From the NCBI RefSeq assembly GCF_000194625.1, contig NC_015320.1, positions 1,837,944 to 1,901,943 of the forward strand: DNA of 64,000 nucleotides. Reading direction: 5' to 3'. The DNA is from Archaeoglobus veneficus SNP6 (GTDB lineage Archaea; Halobacteriota; Archaeoglobi; Archaeoglobales; Archaeoglobaceae). The stretch's first letter is position 1, and each line of letters starts with the position of its first letter. Below, in pieces: positions 49,550-58,307 of this stretch. Under the pieces are notes generated by a model. It was not told the origin of the DNA, ran no database searches, and saw only the letters and a list, made by a program, of their open reading frames with translations. The position numbers and the translations under genes were made by a program.

Positions 49550-50635
49550 CTAAAACCAAACTACGACATCTTTTGTTTGAGTAACCTTACTTGAGGTGAT
49601 CTCCAACTCAATCGATAGTTTATCTCCCGTTATCTTTTCAAGTTTAGCTCCGGGAATGAAGTACTTCTTGGAGACTGCTCCATTAGAAGCAATTGTGAAT
49701 TCGTCAAGCGGTTCTTTTAGTTCTCTATTGGCATTGAATAGCTCTATGCCACTTGCTGTTTTGCCAGAGATCACGGTTACTCTGACTGGTGCACTGTTCT
49801 TGTTTTCGAACTTCAGAGTTAATCCAATCCCGCTGGCTTCATGACTTGCAATAAAATAGTAATTTTCCAAGGACACTATTACTTTTTCAGCAATATTAGG
49901 AGTTGGGTTTACTACCACTGCCTGTGGATTTGATAACTGAGGAGTGTTTCCCGTCTCAAAATTCGGTGAGGGCAAATAGCCATATTTAAAACCCAAAAAC
50001 AGAACTGCGATGACTAATATAGCCGCGATTGCGCCAACTGCTTTCGCTGAAATTTTCCTATGTGAAATATTTTCCTGGTGGGGAAACTCTTCTACTGGCC
50101 TAACTGTAAGTTTAGGATAAGACAACTCAGATACTTGGGTTGAAGAAGTTGAGGAAGGAGGGCAAGCCTCGAACAACTCGTCAAATTTCTCATCCTCTGT
50201 AGTATCTACTTTCTCCACCCTTATCTTCGGTTTTTCACGCCCTCTTTTTGCTGGAGGGACTTTGTAGCCCCCTATCCTTACATAGGACACTGTCCCCCTG
50301 TCAACCACTATTTTCTCAGGGACGTAGTTTTCGCAGCAGTGGTCGTGTGGGAGGCTGTGTTCTTCGCAGAAACGACCTCCGCAATAGCGGCACTCTTTCA
50401 AAGAAGATATCTTCCCACACCACTCGCACATGCGACGGAGGTCTTCCTCTGTAATCCCGGGAGGCAAAACTTTCTCCTGCTCGTAGCCTTTACATTCATG
50501 AGCCTCCGGTTTTCTGTGATCTTCACAAAAAGATAGCCCGCATTTAGAACAGATGAAGATGTTGTCGTTGAAAATATACTTACCACAGTAATAGCAGTAC
50601 TTTCTTCGAGGCAACTGGTAGAGGTCTGCACTCAT
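49550..50635 (-). CDS. Membrane protein with two AN1-type zinc fingers
   Basis: A 361-residue protein with two N-terminal AN1-like fingers (CYYCGKY...CSKCGLSFCEDHRKPEAHEC, about 13-48; CEWCGKI...CRYCGGRFCEEHSLPHDHCC, about 69-101). A charged linker, one membrane helix (about 200-222, AVGAIAAILVIAVLFLGF) and an external beta-rich domain follow (KVIVSLENYYFIASHEASG...), resembling DUF4352-type immunoglobulin-like domains. The first gene of a pair with the AN1-transglutaminase protein. AGGGGTTTA precedes the ATG. Both proteins would hold zinc fingers at the inner membrane face; their target is unknown. Confidence 0.8.
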   Translation of the reverse strand: MSADLYQLPRRKYCYYCGKYIFNDNIFICSKCGLSFCEDHRKPEAHECKGYEQEKVLPPGITEEDLRRMCEWCGKISSLKECRYCGGRFCEEHSLPHDHCCENYVPEKIVVDRGTVSYVRIGGYKVPPAKRGREKPKIRVEKVDTTEDEKFDELFEACPPSSTSSTQVSELSYPKLTVRPVEEFPHQENISHRKISAKAVGAIAAILVIAVLFLGFKYGYLPSPNFETGNTPQLSNPQAVVVNPTPNIAEKVIVSLENYYFIASHEASGIGLTLKFENKNSAPVRVTVISGKTASGIELFNANRELKEPLDEFTIASNGAVSKKYFIPGAKLEKITGDKLSIELEITSSKVTQTKDVVVWF

Positions 50636-50978
50636 TTAAACCCCTGTTGTACATGATTAACAAAATCTAAAAACTTTTCGAAATCAAATCAGATAGGAAA
50701 TTACTATATGTAGATGAATTAACAAAGAACGTGAAGACCTCGTAATAACTGAGGTGGGTTACATCAGTCTCGATTGTTCCCATTTTGGTTCCTAAAACAA
50801 AGCTAAGGTAACAAGTCCAAATAGGACACCAACAACCAATACGCAATCAAGGCCAGTAGTTTTCAGACAATTAATAAGAAATCCTCTCCTAATTTACCCA
50901 AATCTTTAGAAGGAAAGCTTCTGGTGTTCATACTCCCCTATATCAAACAAATAATGGTCAACAACAGTCAAATACAAG
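50636..50978. other. AT-rich intergenic region between AN1 operon and tRNA-Ala
   Basis: A 343-bp gap with no gene I can support. On the minus strand a short hydrophobic frame (LDCVLVVGVLFGLVTLALF, about 50808-50864) ends in a stop, and AGGAGAGG lies upstream, but no standard start codon fits. Another 38-codon ATG frame (MGTIETDVTHLSYYEVF) follows it. Both could be chance. Confidence 0.35.
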
Positions 50979-51050
50979 TGGACCGGTGGGGATTTGAACC
51001 CCAGGCCTCCGCCATGCCAAGGCGGCGCTCTACCGCTGAGCTACCGGCCC
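50979..51050 (-). tRNA. tRNA-Ala (GGC)
   Basis: A 72-nt cloverleaf on the minus strand. The acceptor GGGCCGG pairs with CCGGTCC (one G-T) and discriminator A. The anticodon loop TTGGCAT gives GGC; the T arm is TGGGGTTCAAATCCCCA. No intron. Confidence 0.95.
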
Positions 51051-51195
51051 GTTTTGCTATGCAGGTTTCAACTGCGGGAGGTTGCAGGTGCAACCCTGTC
51101 CCTCTTCGCAATGTTAGACACCATGCTATTTTAAAGCTTTTCCCTACCGCACAACACTCTGAGTCTGAACCGTATTACATAAAACTCCAAAAACA

Positions 51196-51927
51196 TTACC
51201 CTCGCACTGAAACTTTTGACTCCCGTGCGTTTCCTTCACAAACCTCGTACCACCCATTTGGATAAACGATGTACTGCGGAGTTCCCTGATATTCTCCACC
51301 AGGATGTCTGGCAGTCCAGTCAAGATTTAACCACACTCCACCTTCTTCGTCAATATGATAATGCATAGTCGAGTTGTATTTCTCTTCAAGATATTTCAGT
51401 ATCTGATTCGTGTCCGTACTATTGTACTCCCCGAGGTAAACTTCAGCGTACGCATGGTCTTCGATGATTACTATTCTGGACGTGCCTCCTATTGCCTCGA
51501 TGAGGGCAGACATAAGTATTGCATAGTCGTCGCAGTCGCCCACAAGGCCAAGTTCAATCGTACGGCTTGCTGGCGAGAAGTAATCACAGCCATGAGGGTC
51601 GCTAACGTAGCGCCATCGGTTGAAAACGTATTCGTAGATGTAACAGATTTGATCGATGTTGTACTCGCCCGGATGGATAGCCGCAACCTTTACGGCAAAA
51701 TCCCGTGTTGTTGGGCTTGTGTAGTCTATCGCCTTTGATATCTCAGAACTGATTTTTTTGATCCACGCTTCATCTTCCATACAAGAATTTGAGCTAACGT
51801 TATGCTCTGCAGCCTGACTTTTTACGGGCACGTTTTGAGTATTTTGTGCATTTTGTATGCTGGCACACCCCATAAGCCCAGTAGAGAAAATCATCAAAGC
51901 TATCAAAAACGCAGCCCGCCACTTCAT
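51196..51927 (-). CDS. Transglutaminase-like lipoprotein
   Basis: A 243-residue lipoprotein: signal MKWRAAFLIALMIFSTG, lipobox LMGC, then a transglutaminase-like domain with Cys in LVGDCDDYAILMSALIEAIG, His in VIIEDHAYAEVYLG and Asp in WLNLDWTARHPGG. Length is compact. ATG 51927 follows AGGAGG; the frame opened further upstream (to 52149) is non-coding there. It is the third transglutaminase-like surface protein in the window, and lies near the AN1-transglutaminase gene, separated by tRNA-Ala. Confidence 0.85.
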   Translation of the reverse strand: MKWRAAFLIALMIFSTGLMGCASIQNAQNTQNVPVKSQAAEHNVSSNSCMEDEAWIKKISSEISKAIDYTSPTTRDFAVKVAAIHPGEYNIDQICYIYEYVFNRWRYVSDPHGCDYFSPASRTIELGLVGDCDDYAILMSALIEAIGGTSRIVIIEDHAYAEVYLGEYNSTDTNQILKYLEEKYNSTMHYHIDEEGGVWLNLDWTARHPGGEYQGTPQYIVYPNGWYEVCEGNARESKVSVRG

Positions 51928-52130
51928 CCCATACCTCCTAATCCCCGGAAAATTAATCCGAGATATTAACTTTGCGAGGCGATGTAAAGCACAACAGCAA
52001 TGCAATAGAACGTGTATACTGAAAAACCAGATTGGAGCAGAGGAGCAGGAAAAATAGTAAAGGCAAGCAAGGCCAGAATTGGGCAAAAAATACAGGATGA
52101 CGAAAAAACATAAAAAGACACGTAGAACGT

Positions 52131-53255
52131 ATGAGGAACATGGATTCAAGCGATACGAATGAGAACAGCGGCTGGAGAAACGTAAAACTCCTGAGCCTCG
52201 TTAGCTTCTTAAACGACCTGAGCAGTGAAATCATACTTCCAGTCCTCCCATTCTTCCTCCTCAGCCTCAACGCGTCCCCTCTCGGGATAGGAATCGTTGC
52301 GGGTATTATGGACGGCATGTCCAATATAATGAAGGCCGTATCTGGCTACTTTTCCGATATAAGGGGGAGGAGAAAGCCACTCGTTTTTGTAGGATACGGT
52401 CTTTCTCAGATTTCAAAGCTTGGCCTCGCATTCTCCCCATCCGTAGCTCACGCATCTCTGCTTACAGCATTCGACAGGCTCGGGAAAGGAATCAGAACGT
52501 CGCCTCGTGATGCCCTTATTGCGGAGTCATACGCGAAAAGAGGAAAGGCCTTTGGATTCCATAGAGCAATGGACACTTTCGGTGCCGTTATCGGCTCTGC
52601 TATAGCTGCTCTGCTGTACTTCCGCTTTTCAGACTACAGGAGCGTAATACTCATCGCCGCGCTGATAGGCTTCGCAGCACTTGTGCCGCTTGGGCTTGTA
52701 AAGGAGACTGGAAAAGCCGTAAAAAAAGTAAAACTCGGCCTGAGAATGAGGAGGTTCGTTTTGCTCTCCACAATCTTCGGGGCGGCGAGTATAAGTTACA
52801 TGTTCTTCCTCATCGCGGCATCAAGCGAGGGCGTTATGACTGCCCTGCTCCTATACCTGCTGTACAACGTAGTTTACGCGTCTGTTTCATATCCCGCAGG
52901 AACCATCTCCGACATGGTCGGTAAGAACAGGATCGCTTCTTTCGGCTACCTCTTCCTCTCCTTCGCCTGCCTCTCCATGCTTACTGGCTCTGCAATTGTT
53001 GCATTCATACTCTTTGGCCTCTTCATGGCCTTCAGTGATGCAGTTCAGCGCAGCATAGCTGCAGAACTTTCCAAATCCATGGGATTCGGACTTGGAGCGT
53101 TTCACTTTGTTTTTGGCACTTCTGCCCTGTTCGCAAACATATTTTATGGATTTCTGCTCGGTTACGGCTTCGAATACGTATTCGGGCTTGCAGCACTGCT
53201 GGCGATGCTCTCTTCCATCACCTACTGGAAGGCTGTAAAAATGCCATCCGTGTGA
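52131..53255 (+). CDS. Major facilitator superfamily transporter
   Basis: A 374-residue MFS protein with about 11-12 helices. The loop after helix 2 is GYFSDIRGRRKP (motif A); RLGKGIRTSPRDALIAE is a signature of the YfmO/Fsr-like subgroup of drug/efflux transporters; GTISDMVGKNR marks the second half's loop. The substrate is unknown. ATG 52131 is about 25 bp after CATAAAAAGA, so it may be leaderless; ATG 52140 is an alternative. Confidence 0.88.
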   Translation: MRNMDSSDTNENSGWRNVKLLSLVSFLNDLSSEIILPVLPFFLLSLNASPLGIGIVAGIMDGMSNIMKAVSGYFSDIRGRRKPLVFVGYGLSQISKLGLAFSPSVAHASLLTAFDRLGKGIRTSPRDALIAESYAKRGKAFGFHRAMDTFGAVIGSAIAALLYFRFSDYRSVILIAALIGFAALVPLGLVKETGKAVKKVKLGLRMRRFVLLSTIFGAASISYMFFLIAASSEGVMTALLLYLLYNVVYASVSYPAGTISDMVGKNRIASFGYLFLSFACLSMLTGSAIVAFILFGLFMAFSDAVQRSIAAELSKSMGFGLGAFHFVFGTSALFANIFYGFLLGYGFEYVFGLAALLAMLSSITYWKAVKMPSV

Positions 53256-53297
53256 ACTTATGACAACCTTTTTATGTATAGGCTTTGAGGGGCTGCC

Positions 53298-54326
53298 ATG
53301 AGGTTCAAGGTTGCCGTGCTCGGAGCAACAGGCATGGTCGGTCAGAAGTTCATCCAGCTTCTGGAGAATCATCCGTGGTTCGAGATTTCCGCTCTTGCTG
53401 CATCGGAAAAGAGGGTTGGCAAGCCGTACGGCGAGGAAGTCAACTGGCTCGTTTCCGCAAATGTGCCCGAATGTGTTAGGGACATGGAAATGGTACCCAT
53501 GGATCCAAAGCATGTTGATGCGGACATCGTCTTCTCCGCCCTGCCATCTAACGTGGCAAGGGAAGTTGAGGCTGCGTTTGCAAAGGAGGGTTTCGTCGTT
53601 GCGAGTAACGCCTCAGCGTTCAGAATGGAGGAGGATGTGCCCCTCGTCATTCCGGAAGTCAACCCCGACCATTTGCAGCTTGTTGAAACTCAGAAGAAGA
53701 AGAGAGGATGGGACGGATTCATAGTCACAAACCCCAACTGCACGACGATTATGCTTGTGATTAGCCTGAAGCCGCTTATGGACCTCGGTTTGAAGACAGT
53801 AAGAGTTGCGTCCATGCAGGCTCTGAGCGGGGCAGGCTATCCGGGAGTTCCATCCATGGCAATAACGGATAACGTGATCCCATTCATAAAGGGTGAGGAA
53901 GAGAAGGTCGAGACCGAGCCGCTTAAGCTCCTCGGAAAGTTTGATGGCAAGAAGGTAAATCCAGCCCCAATAAAGGTTTCAGCTTCCTGCCACCGCGTCC
54001 CTGTGATAGACGGCCACACCGAGGCTGTCTGGGTTGAGTTTGACAGGGACGTGAGCGTTGAGGAGGCAATTGCAGCCTTCGAGTCCCTCAAGCCCCTTGA
54101 CCTGCCAACGTCGCCTGAGAAAGTCATCATCGTGAGAAGCGAGCCGGACAGGCCCCAGCCGAGGCTGGACAGAGACGAAGGTAACGGTATGAGCGTCGTC
54201 GTTGGAAGGGTAAGAAAGGACAGCAACGGCCTCAAGTACATTGTAATGGGCCACAACACAGTTAGAGGAGCTGCTGGAGCGAGCATACTCAACGCAGAGC
54301 TTATGGCAAAGAACGGGATGATTTAG
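53298..54326 (+). CDS. asd: Aspartate-semialdehyde dehydrogenase
   Basis: A 342-residue archaeal/fungal-type ASADH reducing aspartyl phosphate to the semialdehyde, the branch point for lysine, threonine and methionine. NADP-binding [15 protein letters not shown], catalytic Cys in [21 protein letters not shown] and the active-site His in [17 protein letters not shown] are present. TTTTTATG lies about 25 bp before ATG 53298. It supplies the DAP pathway of dapL/lysA encoded at 15-18 kb. Confidence 0.96.
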   Translation: MRFKVAVLGATGMVGQKFIQLLENHPWFEISALAASEKRVGKPYGEEVNWLVSANVPECVRDMEMVPMDPKHVDADIVFSALPSNVAREVEAAFAKEGFVVASNASAFRMEEDVPLVIPEVNPDHLQLVETQKKKRGWDGFIVTNPNCTTIMLVISLKPLMDLGLKTVRVASMQALSGAGYPGVPSMAITDNVIPFIKGEEEKVETEPLKLLGKFDGKKVNPAPIKVSASCHRVPVIDGHTEAVWVEFDRDVSVEEAIAAFESLKPLDLPTSPEKVIIVRSEPDRPQPRLDRDEGNGMSVVVGRVRKDSNGLKYIVMGHNTVRGAAGASILNAELMAKNGMI

Positions 54327-54423
54327 CGCTGGATAATTTAGCGCTAAACTATTTTTACTACTTCAGCCACTTTTATTTTTAAGCTTGGAGTGTTAATTTT
54401 TGAAAAGCCAAGACAGAGGAGTT

Positions 54424-56418
54424 ATGGACGTCGATAGCTACATCAGCAGACTCAGAAAGCTCGTAGAGCTCGAAAGAAGAGCTGAAATCGAATCGATGAA
54501 GGAAGAGATGAGAAAGCTCTCGGGCTATGAAAGAGAAAGGCGAGGCAGGGCTATCCTGAGGCTCAACGGCAAGGTTATTGGCAGGGAATTCGGCTACAAA
54601 CTCGTCAAGTACGGCAGAAAAGAGAGAATAGAGACGGAAATAAGCGTTGGAGACCTTGTGGTAATAAGCAAAGGCGACCCGCTGAAGAGCGACCTCATTG
54701 CAACTGTTGTGGAGAAGGGGACTCGCTACATAGTCGTCTCAATCGACTCAATTCCAGAATGGGCGCTCAAAAACGTCAGAATAGACCTCTACGCCAACGA
54801 CATCACGCTCAAAAGAATGATAGAGAATCTGGAAAAGCTAAGTGAGAGCGGAAAGAGAACTTTGAGGTTTCTGCTCGGCATAGAAAGGCCAAGAAAGCCA
54901 AAGGCTGTAAACTTCGAACCGTTTGACAATAAACTTAACGAAAGCCAGAGAGAAGCTGTAAGCCTTGCTCTCGGAAGTCGAGACTTCTTTCTCATACATG
55001 GCCCATTTGGAACCGGAAAGACGAGAACCCTAACAGAGCTAATTCTTCAGGAGGTTAAGAGGGGCAACAAGGTTCTCGCTACAGCTGAGAGCAATGTGGC
55101 TGTAGACAACCTCGTCGAAAGGCTCGCGGGAAAAGTCAGACTCGTCAGACTGGGCCATCCTTCAAGAATTTCCAGGCATTTAATCGAATCTTCCATCTTC
55201 TTCCAGGTGGAGAAGCACGAAAGGTTTGCAAAGGCAGAAAAGCTCAGAGATGAGGCTGAGAAGCTGATTAGGCAAAGAGATTCTGAAGTGAAGCCTTCCC
55301 CCCACTGGAGGAGGGGTTTGAGCGACGAGGAAATAGTTAAAGCGGCTGAAAGAGGGAAGAGGTTCAGAGGAATTCCGTATAGAGTTCTGAAGTCAATGGC
55401 TAAGTGGATAAAGCTCAATCGAGAAATCCAAAAGCTGCTCGACGAGGCACGGGAGATTGAAGAGGAGATAGCGAGAGAAATAATCAACAGTTCTCAAGTA
55501 GTCCTTGCAACCAACTCGTCTGCAGCGCTGGAGTTAATCAAAGACGTAGAGTTTGACGTTGCAGTCATCGACGAAGCTTCGCAGGCGACGATCCCGAGCG
55601 TTCTGATTCCTATTTCAAAAACGAGACGCTTCGTTCTTGCCGGAGATCACAAGCAGCTACCGCCAACGGTTTTAAGCCAGGAGGCTGCGGAGCTAAGCGA
55701 AACGCTGTTCGAAAAACTCATCGAAGCTTATCCCGAGAACTCAAAAATGCTCGAAGTTCAGTACAGGATGAACAAGAAGCTCATGGAATTTCCGAGCAGG
55801 GAATTCTATGGTGGGAGGCTAAAAGCGGACGATAGTGTTAGGAACATCACCCTCGCCGACTTGGGTGTCAAGGAGCCGAAATTCGGTTTTTGGAATGAAG
55901 TCCTTGGCAGCGAACCCCTCGTGTTCATCGATACGTCGAAGTGCGCGGACAGGTGGGAGAGGCAGAGGAAAGGTTCTCCTTCAAGGGAGAACGAGCTCGA
56001 AGCGAGAATCATCAAGGAGCTCGTGGAAAGGTTGCTGAAGATTGGTGTTAAAGCTGGGCAAATAGGTGTGATAACCCCCTACGATGATCAGGTGGACTTA
56101 ATTAAAAGGTACATAAAGGGAATCGAAGAAATTGAGGTAAAGACAGTTGATGGCTATCAGGGAAGGGAGAAGGACGTCATAATAATCTCCTTTGTAAGGA
56201 GCAACGAAAGAGGGGAAGTAGGCTTTTTAGATGATTTGAGAAGACTAAACGTCTCGCTGACGAGGGCAAGAAGAAAGCTAATCGCAATTGGTGATACCGA
56301 GACGCTAAGTACTAACGAAACATACAGGAGGTTCATAGAGTTCGTTAAAAAGGAGGGGAAGCTTGTTAGCCTATCAGCTCATCAATGTATGCTTCAAGGT
56401 TCAGCAAAAAGTCGTTGA
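54424..56418 (+). CDS. Upf1/DNA2-like superfamily 1 helicase
   Basis: A 664-residue SF1 helicase of the Upf1/IGHMBP2 type. Residues 1-140 form a coiled coil and an OB-like 1B region, then GPFGTGKT (motif I), VIDEASQ (motif II), LAGDHKQLPPT (III), VQYRMN (IV), TVDGYQGREKDVIIISF (V) and NVSLTRARRKL (VI). Such proteins translocate 5'-3' on RNA or DNA. TTG 54400 could also start it (behind TTTTTATTTTTAAG); ATG 54424 has GAGGAG just upstream. The 3' end overlaps the convergent nuclease-like gene by 53 bp. Confidence 0.88.
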   Translation: MDVDSYISRLRKLVELERRAEIESMKEEMRKLSGYERERRGRAILRLNGKVIGREFGYKLVKYGRKERIETEISVGDLVVISKGDPLKSDLIATVVEKGTRYIVVSIDSIPEWALKNVRIDLYANDITLKRMIENLEKLSESGKRTLRFLLGIERPRKPKAVNFEPFDNKLNESQREAVSLALGSRDFFLIHGPFGTGKTRTLTELILQEVKRGNKVLATAESNVAVDNLVERLAGKVRLVRLGHPSRISRHLIESSIFFQVEKHERFAKAEKLRDEAEKLIRQRDSEVKPSPHWRRGLSDEEIVKAAERGKRFRGIPYRVLKSMAKWIKLNREIQKLLDEAREIEEEIAREIINSSQVVLATNSSAALELIKDVEFDVAVIDEASQATIPSVLIPISKTRRFVLAGDHKQLPPTVLSQEAAELSETLFEKLIEAYPENSKMLEVQYRMNKKLMEFPSREFYGGRLKADDSVRNITLADLGVKEPKFGFWNEVLGSEPLVFIDTSKCADRWERQRKGSPSRENELEARIIKELVERLLKIGVKAGQIGVITPYDDQVDLIKRYIKGIEEIEVKTVDGYQGREKDVIIISFVRSNERGEVGFLDDLRRLNVSLTRARRKLIAIGDTETLSTNETYRRFIEFVKKEGKLVSLSAHQCMLQGSAKSR

Positions 56419-56791
56419 ACGCGTGGAAGGGCACGACTATGCAGCCCTCGTGCTCCACGATGCTGTCGTCTATTAGCGAAACGATAACGGGAACAACTTT
56501 TTTGCCAACAATCTTCTCGTAGCGTTTGCACCGCTCTGCGTGCTTCTTAGCTTCTTTTCTCAAGGCCGATGCTCTGTACCACGTATGGGTGTAGCGTTTC
56601 GCATCAATGGCAAGAATAAAACCGTAACGCTCCGCAACGACATCTATCTCTGCCCTTCCTTTTTCATCCTTAAAGACGACCCTGAAAGCTGTTTTAAACT
56701 CGTGCGCCTCCAGGATTTCCTTCGTAGCTTCTTCGAACTCCTGCCAGCTACTTACTTCTTGCTTTTTCGATTGCCTCACTTGTGAGTTCAT
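56366..56791 (-). CDS. PD-(D/E)XK nuclease-like protein (Mrr-like)
   Basis: A 141-residue protein with a restriction-endonuclease-like core: GRAEIDVVAERYGFILAIDAK (Asp, then Asp-x-Lys on the next strand) and upstream Glu in WQEFEEATKEILEAHEF. The match is to small archaeal Mrr/Holliday-junction-type nucleases; the substrate is inferred. It overlaps the convergent helicase end by 53 bp and the preceding gene's end by 44 bp. Start ATG 56791 or GTG 56779. Confidence 0.75.
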   Translation of the reverse strand: MNSQVRQSKKQEVSSWQEFEEATKEILEAHEFKTAFRVVFKDEKGRAEIDVVAERYGFILAIDAKRYTHTWYRASALRKEAKKHAERCKRYEKIVGKKVVPVIVSLIDDSIVEHEGCIVVPFHAFNDFLLNLEAYIDELIG

Positions 56792-57038
56792 CGCTGGATG
56801 TGAATACAACAAGGTATTTGGGCTTCTCGTCGAACTCGTCAACATCCTTTTCCTTGAAAACGTCAGCGACAACTCCGATAGTTACCATGTAAAAGTCTCG
56901 CTTTCCCAAGCCGTAGGAGTTGCCGCTTGCCTCGTCTATGTCCGTTACATCACTCGAAACGATTACCATCGTGTCTTCGCCAAGATTCTTTTCTAAGAAC
57001 TTCATAAAACCCTCTTTGTCAAAAACGTAGGTAGGCAT
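56748..57038 (-). CDS. Conserved archaeal hypothetical, 96 residues
   Basis: A 96-residue soluble alpha/beta protein (TYVFDKEGFMKFLEKNLG, KRDFYMVTIGVVADVFKEK, KPKYLVVFTSSDELTSEAIE). I do not recognise a family. It lies between the DUF1786 gene (12 bp upstream) and the nuclease-like gene (overlapping), so the three are probably one transcript. Confidence 0.75.
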   Translation of the reverse strand: MPTYVFDKEGFMKFLEKNLGEDTMVIVSSDVTDIDEASGNSYGLGKRDFYMVTIGVVADVFKEKDVDEFDEKPKYLVVFTSSDELTSEAIEKARSK

Positions 57039-57050
57039 AACCTCAGCCCC

Positions 57051-58088
57051 CTACACAGCCCCCTTAAGCCTTTCGAAAAGTTCTGCCATGCCAAGGTTGC
57101 CCACTATCATGATGTCGCCAGCTGGATTCGCAATCCTGTAGTTACACAGATGGACATTCGGGCCCGTAGCGACAATGTCCCTCACCTCGACGATTTCGCC
57201 AACGTACGCTCCATGTCCCATATCGTTAAAGACGTCCTCGTTGCTTATTTCCCCCTTCACAAATCTCTCGATAAACTCTTCAATGCCGTTAGTACCTTTA
57301 TTCCGCATTACGCTGGTGTGGTGCTCGAAAAGGGAGCATATGCGACCATCCTTATCTGCGACTGCTCCAACGACGTGGGAGTTGCCGAAGTTGAGCAAAA
57401 GGGCGGGAAAGTCCGTTACATCGAGCATACAGCCGGCTATTGCTGCAAATACTGTATCGATCACGTACAGTTCCAGTTCAACGCCTTCATCGTTACAGAA
57501 ATCTTTAACACTTTGGGCAACACTCATCATTCTGTTGAATTCCCCGGGAATTTTTTCTGCAGGGAACAGGAAGTCGTGAAGGTATCCGCTCCGCTTTATC
57601 ATTCTCTCGAACATCTTAAAGCGGAAACGCCTGTTGCTTTCGTGGGGCGAGAAGCCATGGTCTTGCACTGCCACAACCATCGTTGGCGGTAGCTTTTCTC
57701 CGACCGCTTCAAGAACATTCCTGAAAAATTCAATGTCTACATCTCTCATCTCTATGACTGCCACATCGCCTTCAGGCTTGCTAAGCAGAATGCCCATCTG
57801 CTTTACTTTCTCGAGGTCATCGGCAATCGTTAGAGCTGGATTTTCTTCAGCGTAAACCTTCAGGCCAGCGTTTAAGTGCTCTTTAATGGCCTTTACACAC
57901 GCTCCACCGCCCATGGTATAGCCGGTGAGGTAGATGTCTTTGCCCTGCCTTGTCGCCTCCCTTATCTTTCCAGCAACGATTCTCGTTGGCGACGGTAGAA
58001 TCATCTTCGGACAGTTTCTGATGTTTTCGTCTTTAAAGAGAAGAAAGTCCTGCGTACCACTTCCAACGTCGAGTGTAAACAACCCCAT
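57051..58088 (-). CDS. DUF1786 (ASKHA-fold) protein
   Basis: A 345-residue member of DUF1786, annotated in some genomes as a putative pyruvate-formate-lyase-activating protein but with no radical-SAM Cys motif here. N-terminal TLDVGSGTQDFLLF is an ASKHA phosphate-1-like motif; VAVQDHGFSPHESNR and LLLNFGNSHVVGA are further markers. The fold suggests an ATP-using regulator or activase. The true function is unknown. Confidence 0.85.
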   Translation of the reverse strand: MGLFTLDVGSGTQDFLLFKDENIRNCPKMILPSPTRIVAGKIREATRQGKDIYLTGYTMGGGACVKAIKEHLNAGLKVYAEENPALTIADDLEKVKQMGILLSKPEGDVAVIEMRDVDIEFFRNVLEAVGEKLPPTMVVAVQDHGFSPHESNRRFRFKMFERMIKRSGYLHDFLFPAEKIPGEFNRMMSVAQSVKDFCNDEGVELELYVIDTVFAAIAGCMLDVTDFPALLLNFGNSHVVGAVADKDGRICSLFEHHTSVMRNKGTNGIEEFIERFVKGEISNEDVFNDMGHGAYVGEIVEVRDIVATGPNVHLCNYRIANPAGDIMIVGNLGMAELFERLKGAV

Positions 58089-58179
58089 GCCGTTGCCTTA
58101 CCCATGCTGCTTTTACTTTTTCCTGTGATTCCGCTGGATGCACTGAAATTGAAATCCTCGCAAGGTTAAAAGCAGATGC

Positions 58180-58296
58180 ATGCGACGCTGCGAGGACTGC
58201 AGGTACTACAAGCAGTGCGTCGAGTGGAACTGTCTGAAAAATCCCGATGAATGCGACCATTACATGCCCAAAGGGGAAAACGAAGAAGAAAAATAA
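58180..58296 (+). CDS. 38-residue cysteine-rich protein
   Basis: An ATG-to-TAA frame starting MRRCEDCRYYKQC and continuing VEWNCLKNPDECDHYM. Six Cys and a His are spaced as in small metal-binding or disulfide knuckles (CxxC-x5-C-x4-C-x6-C). The tail is acidic (KGENEEEK). It sits in the 219-bp gap between the DUF1786 start and the convergent pyrG end. The Cys pattern makes chance unlikely, but there is no clear ribosome-binding site or TATA box at the right distance. Confidence 0.6.
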   Translation: MRRCEDCRYYKQCVEWNCLKNPDECDHYMPKGENEEEK

Positions 58297-58307
58297 TACA
58301 AAAGCGT

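Noticed and set aside
50924..51265. Plus-strand 113-codon ORF across tRNA-Ala
   Set aside because: It reads through the antisense of tRNA-Ala and has no domain.
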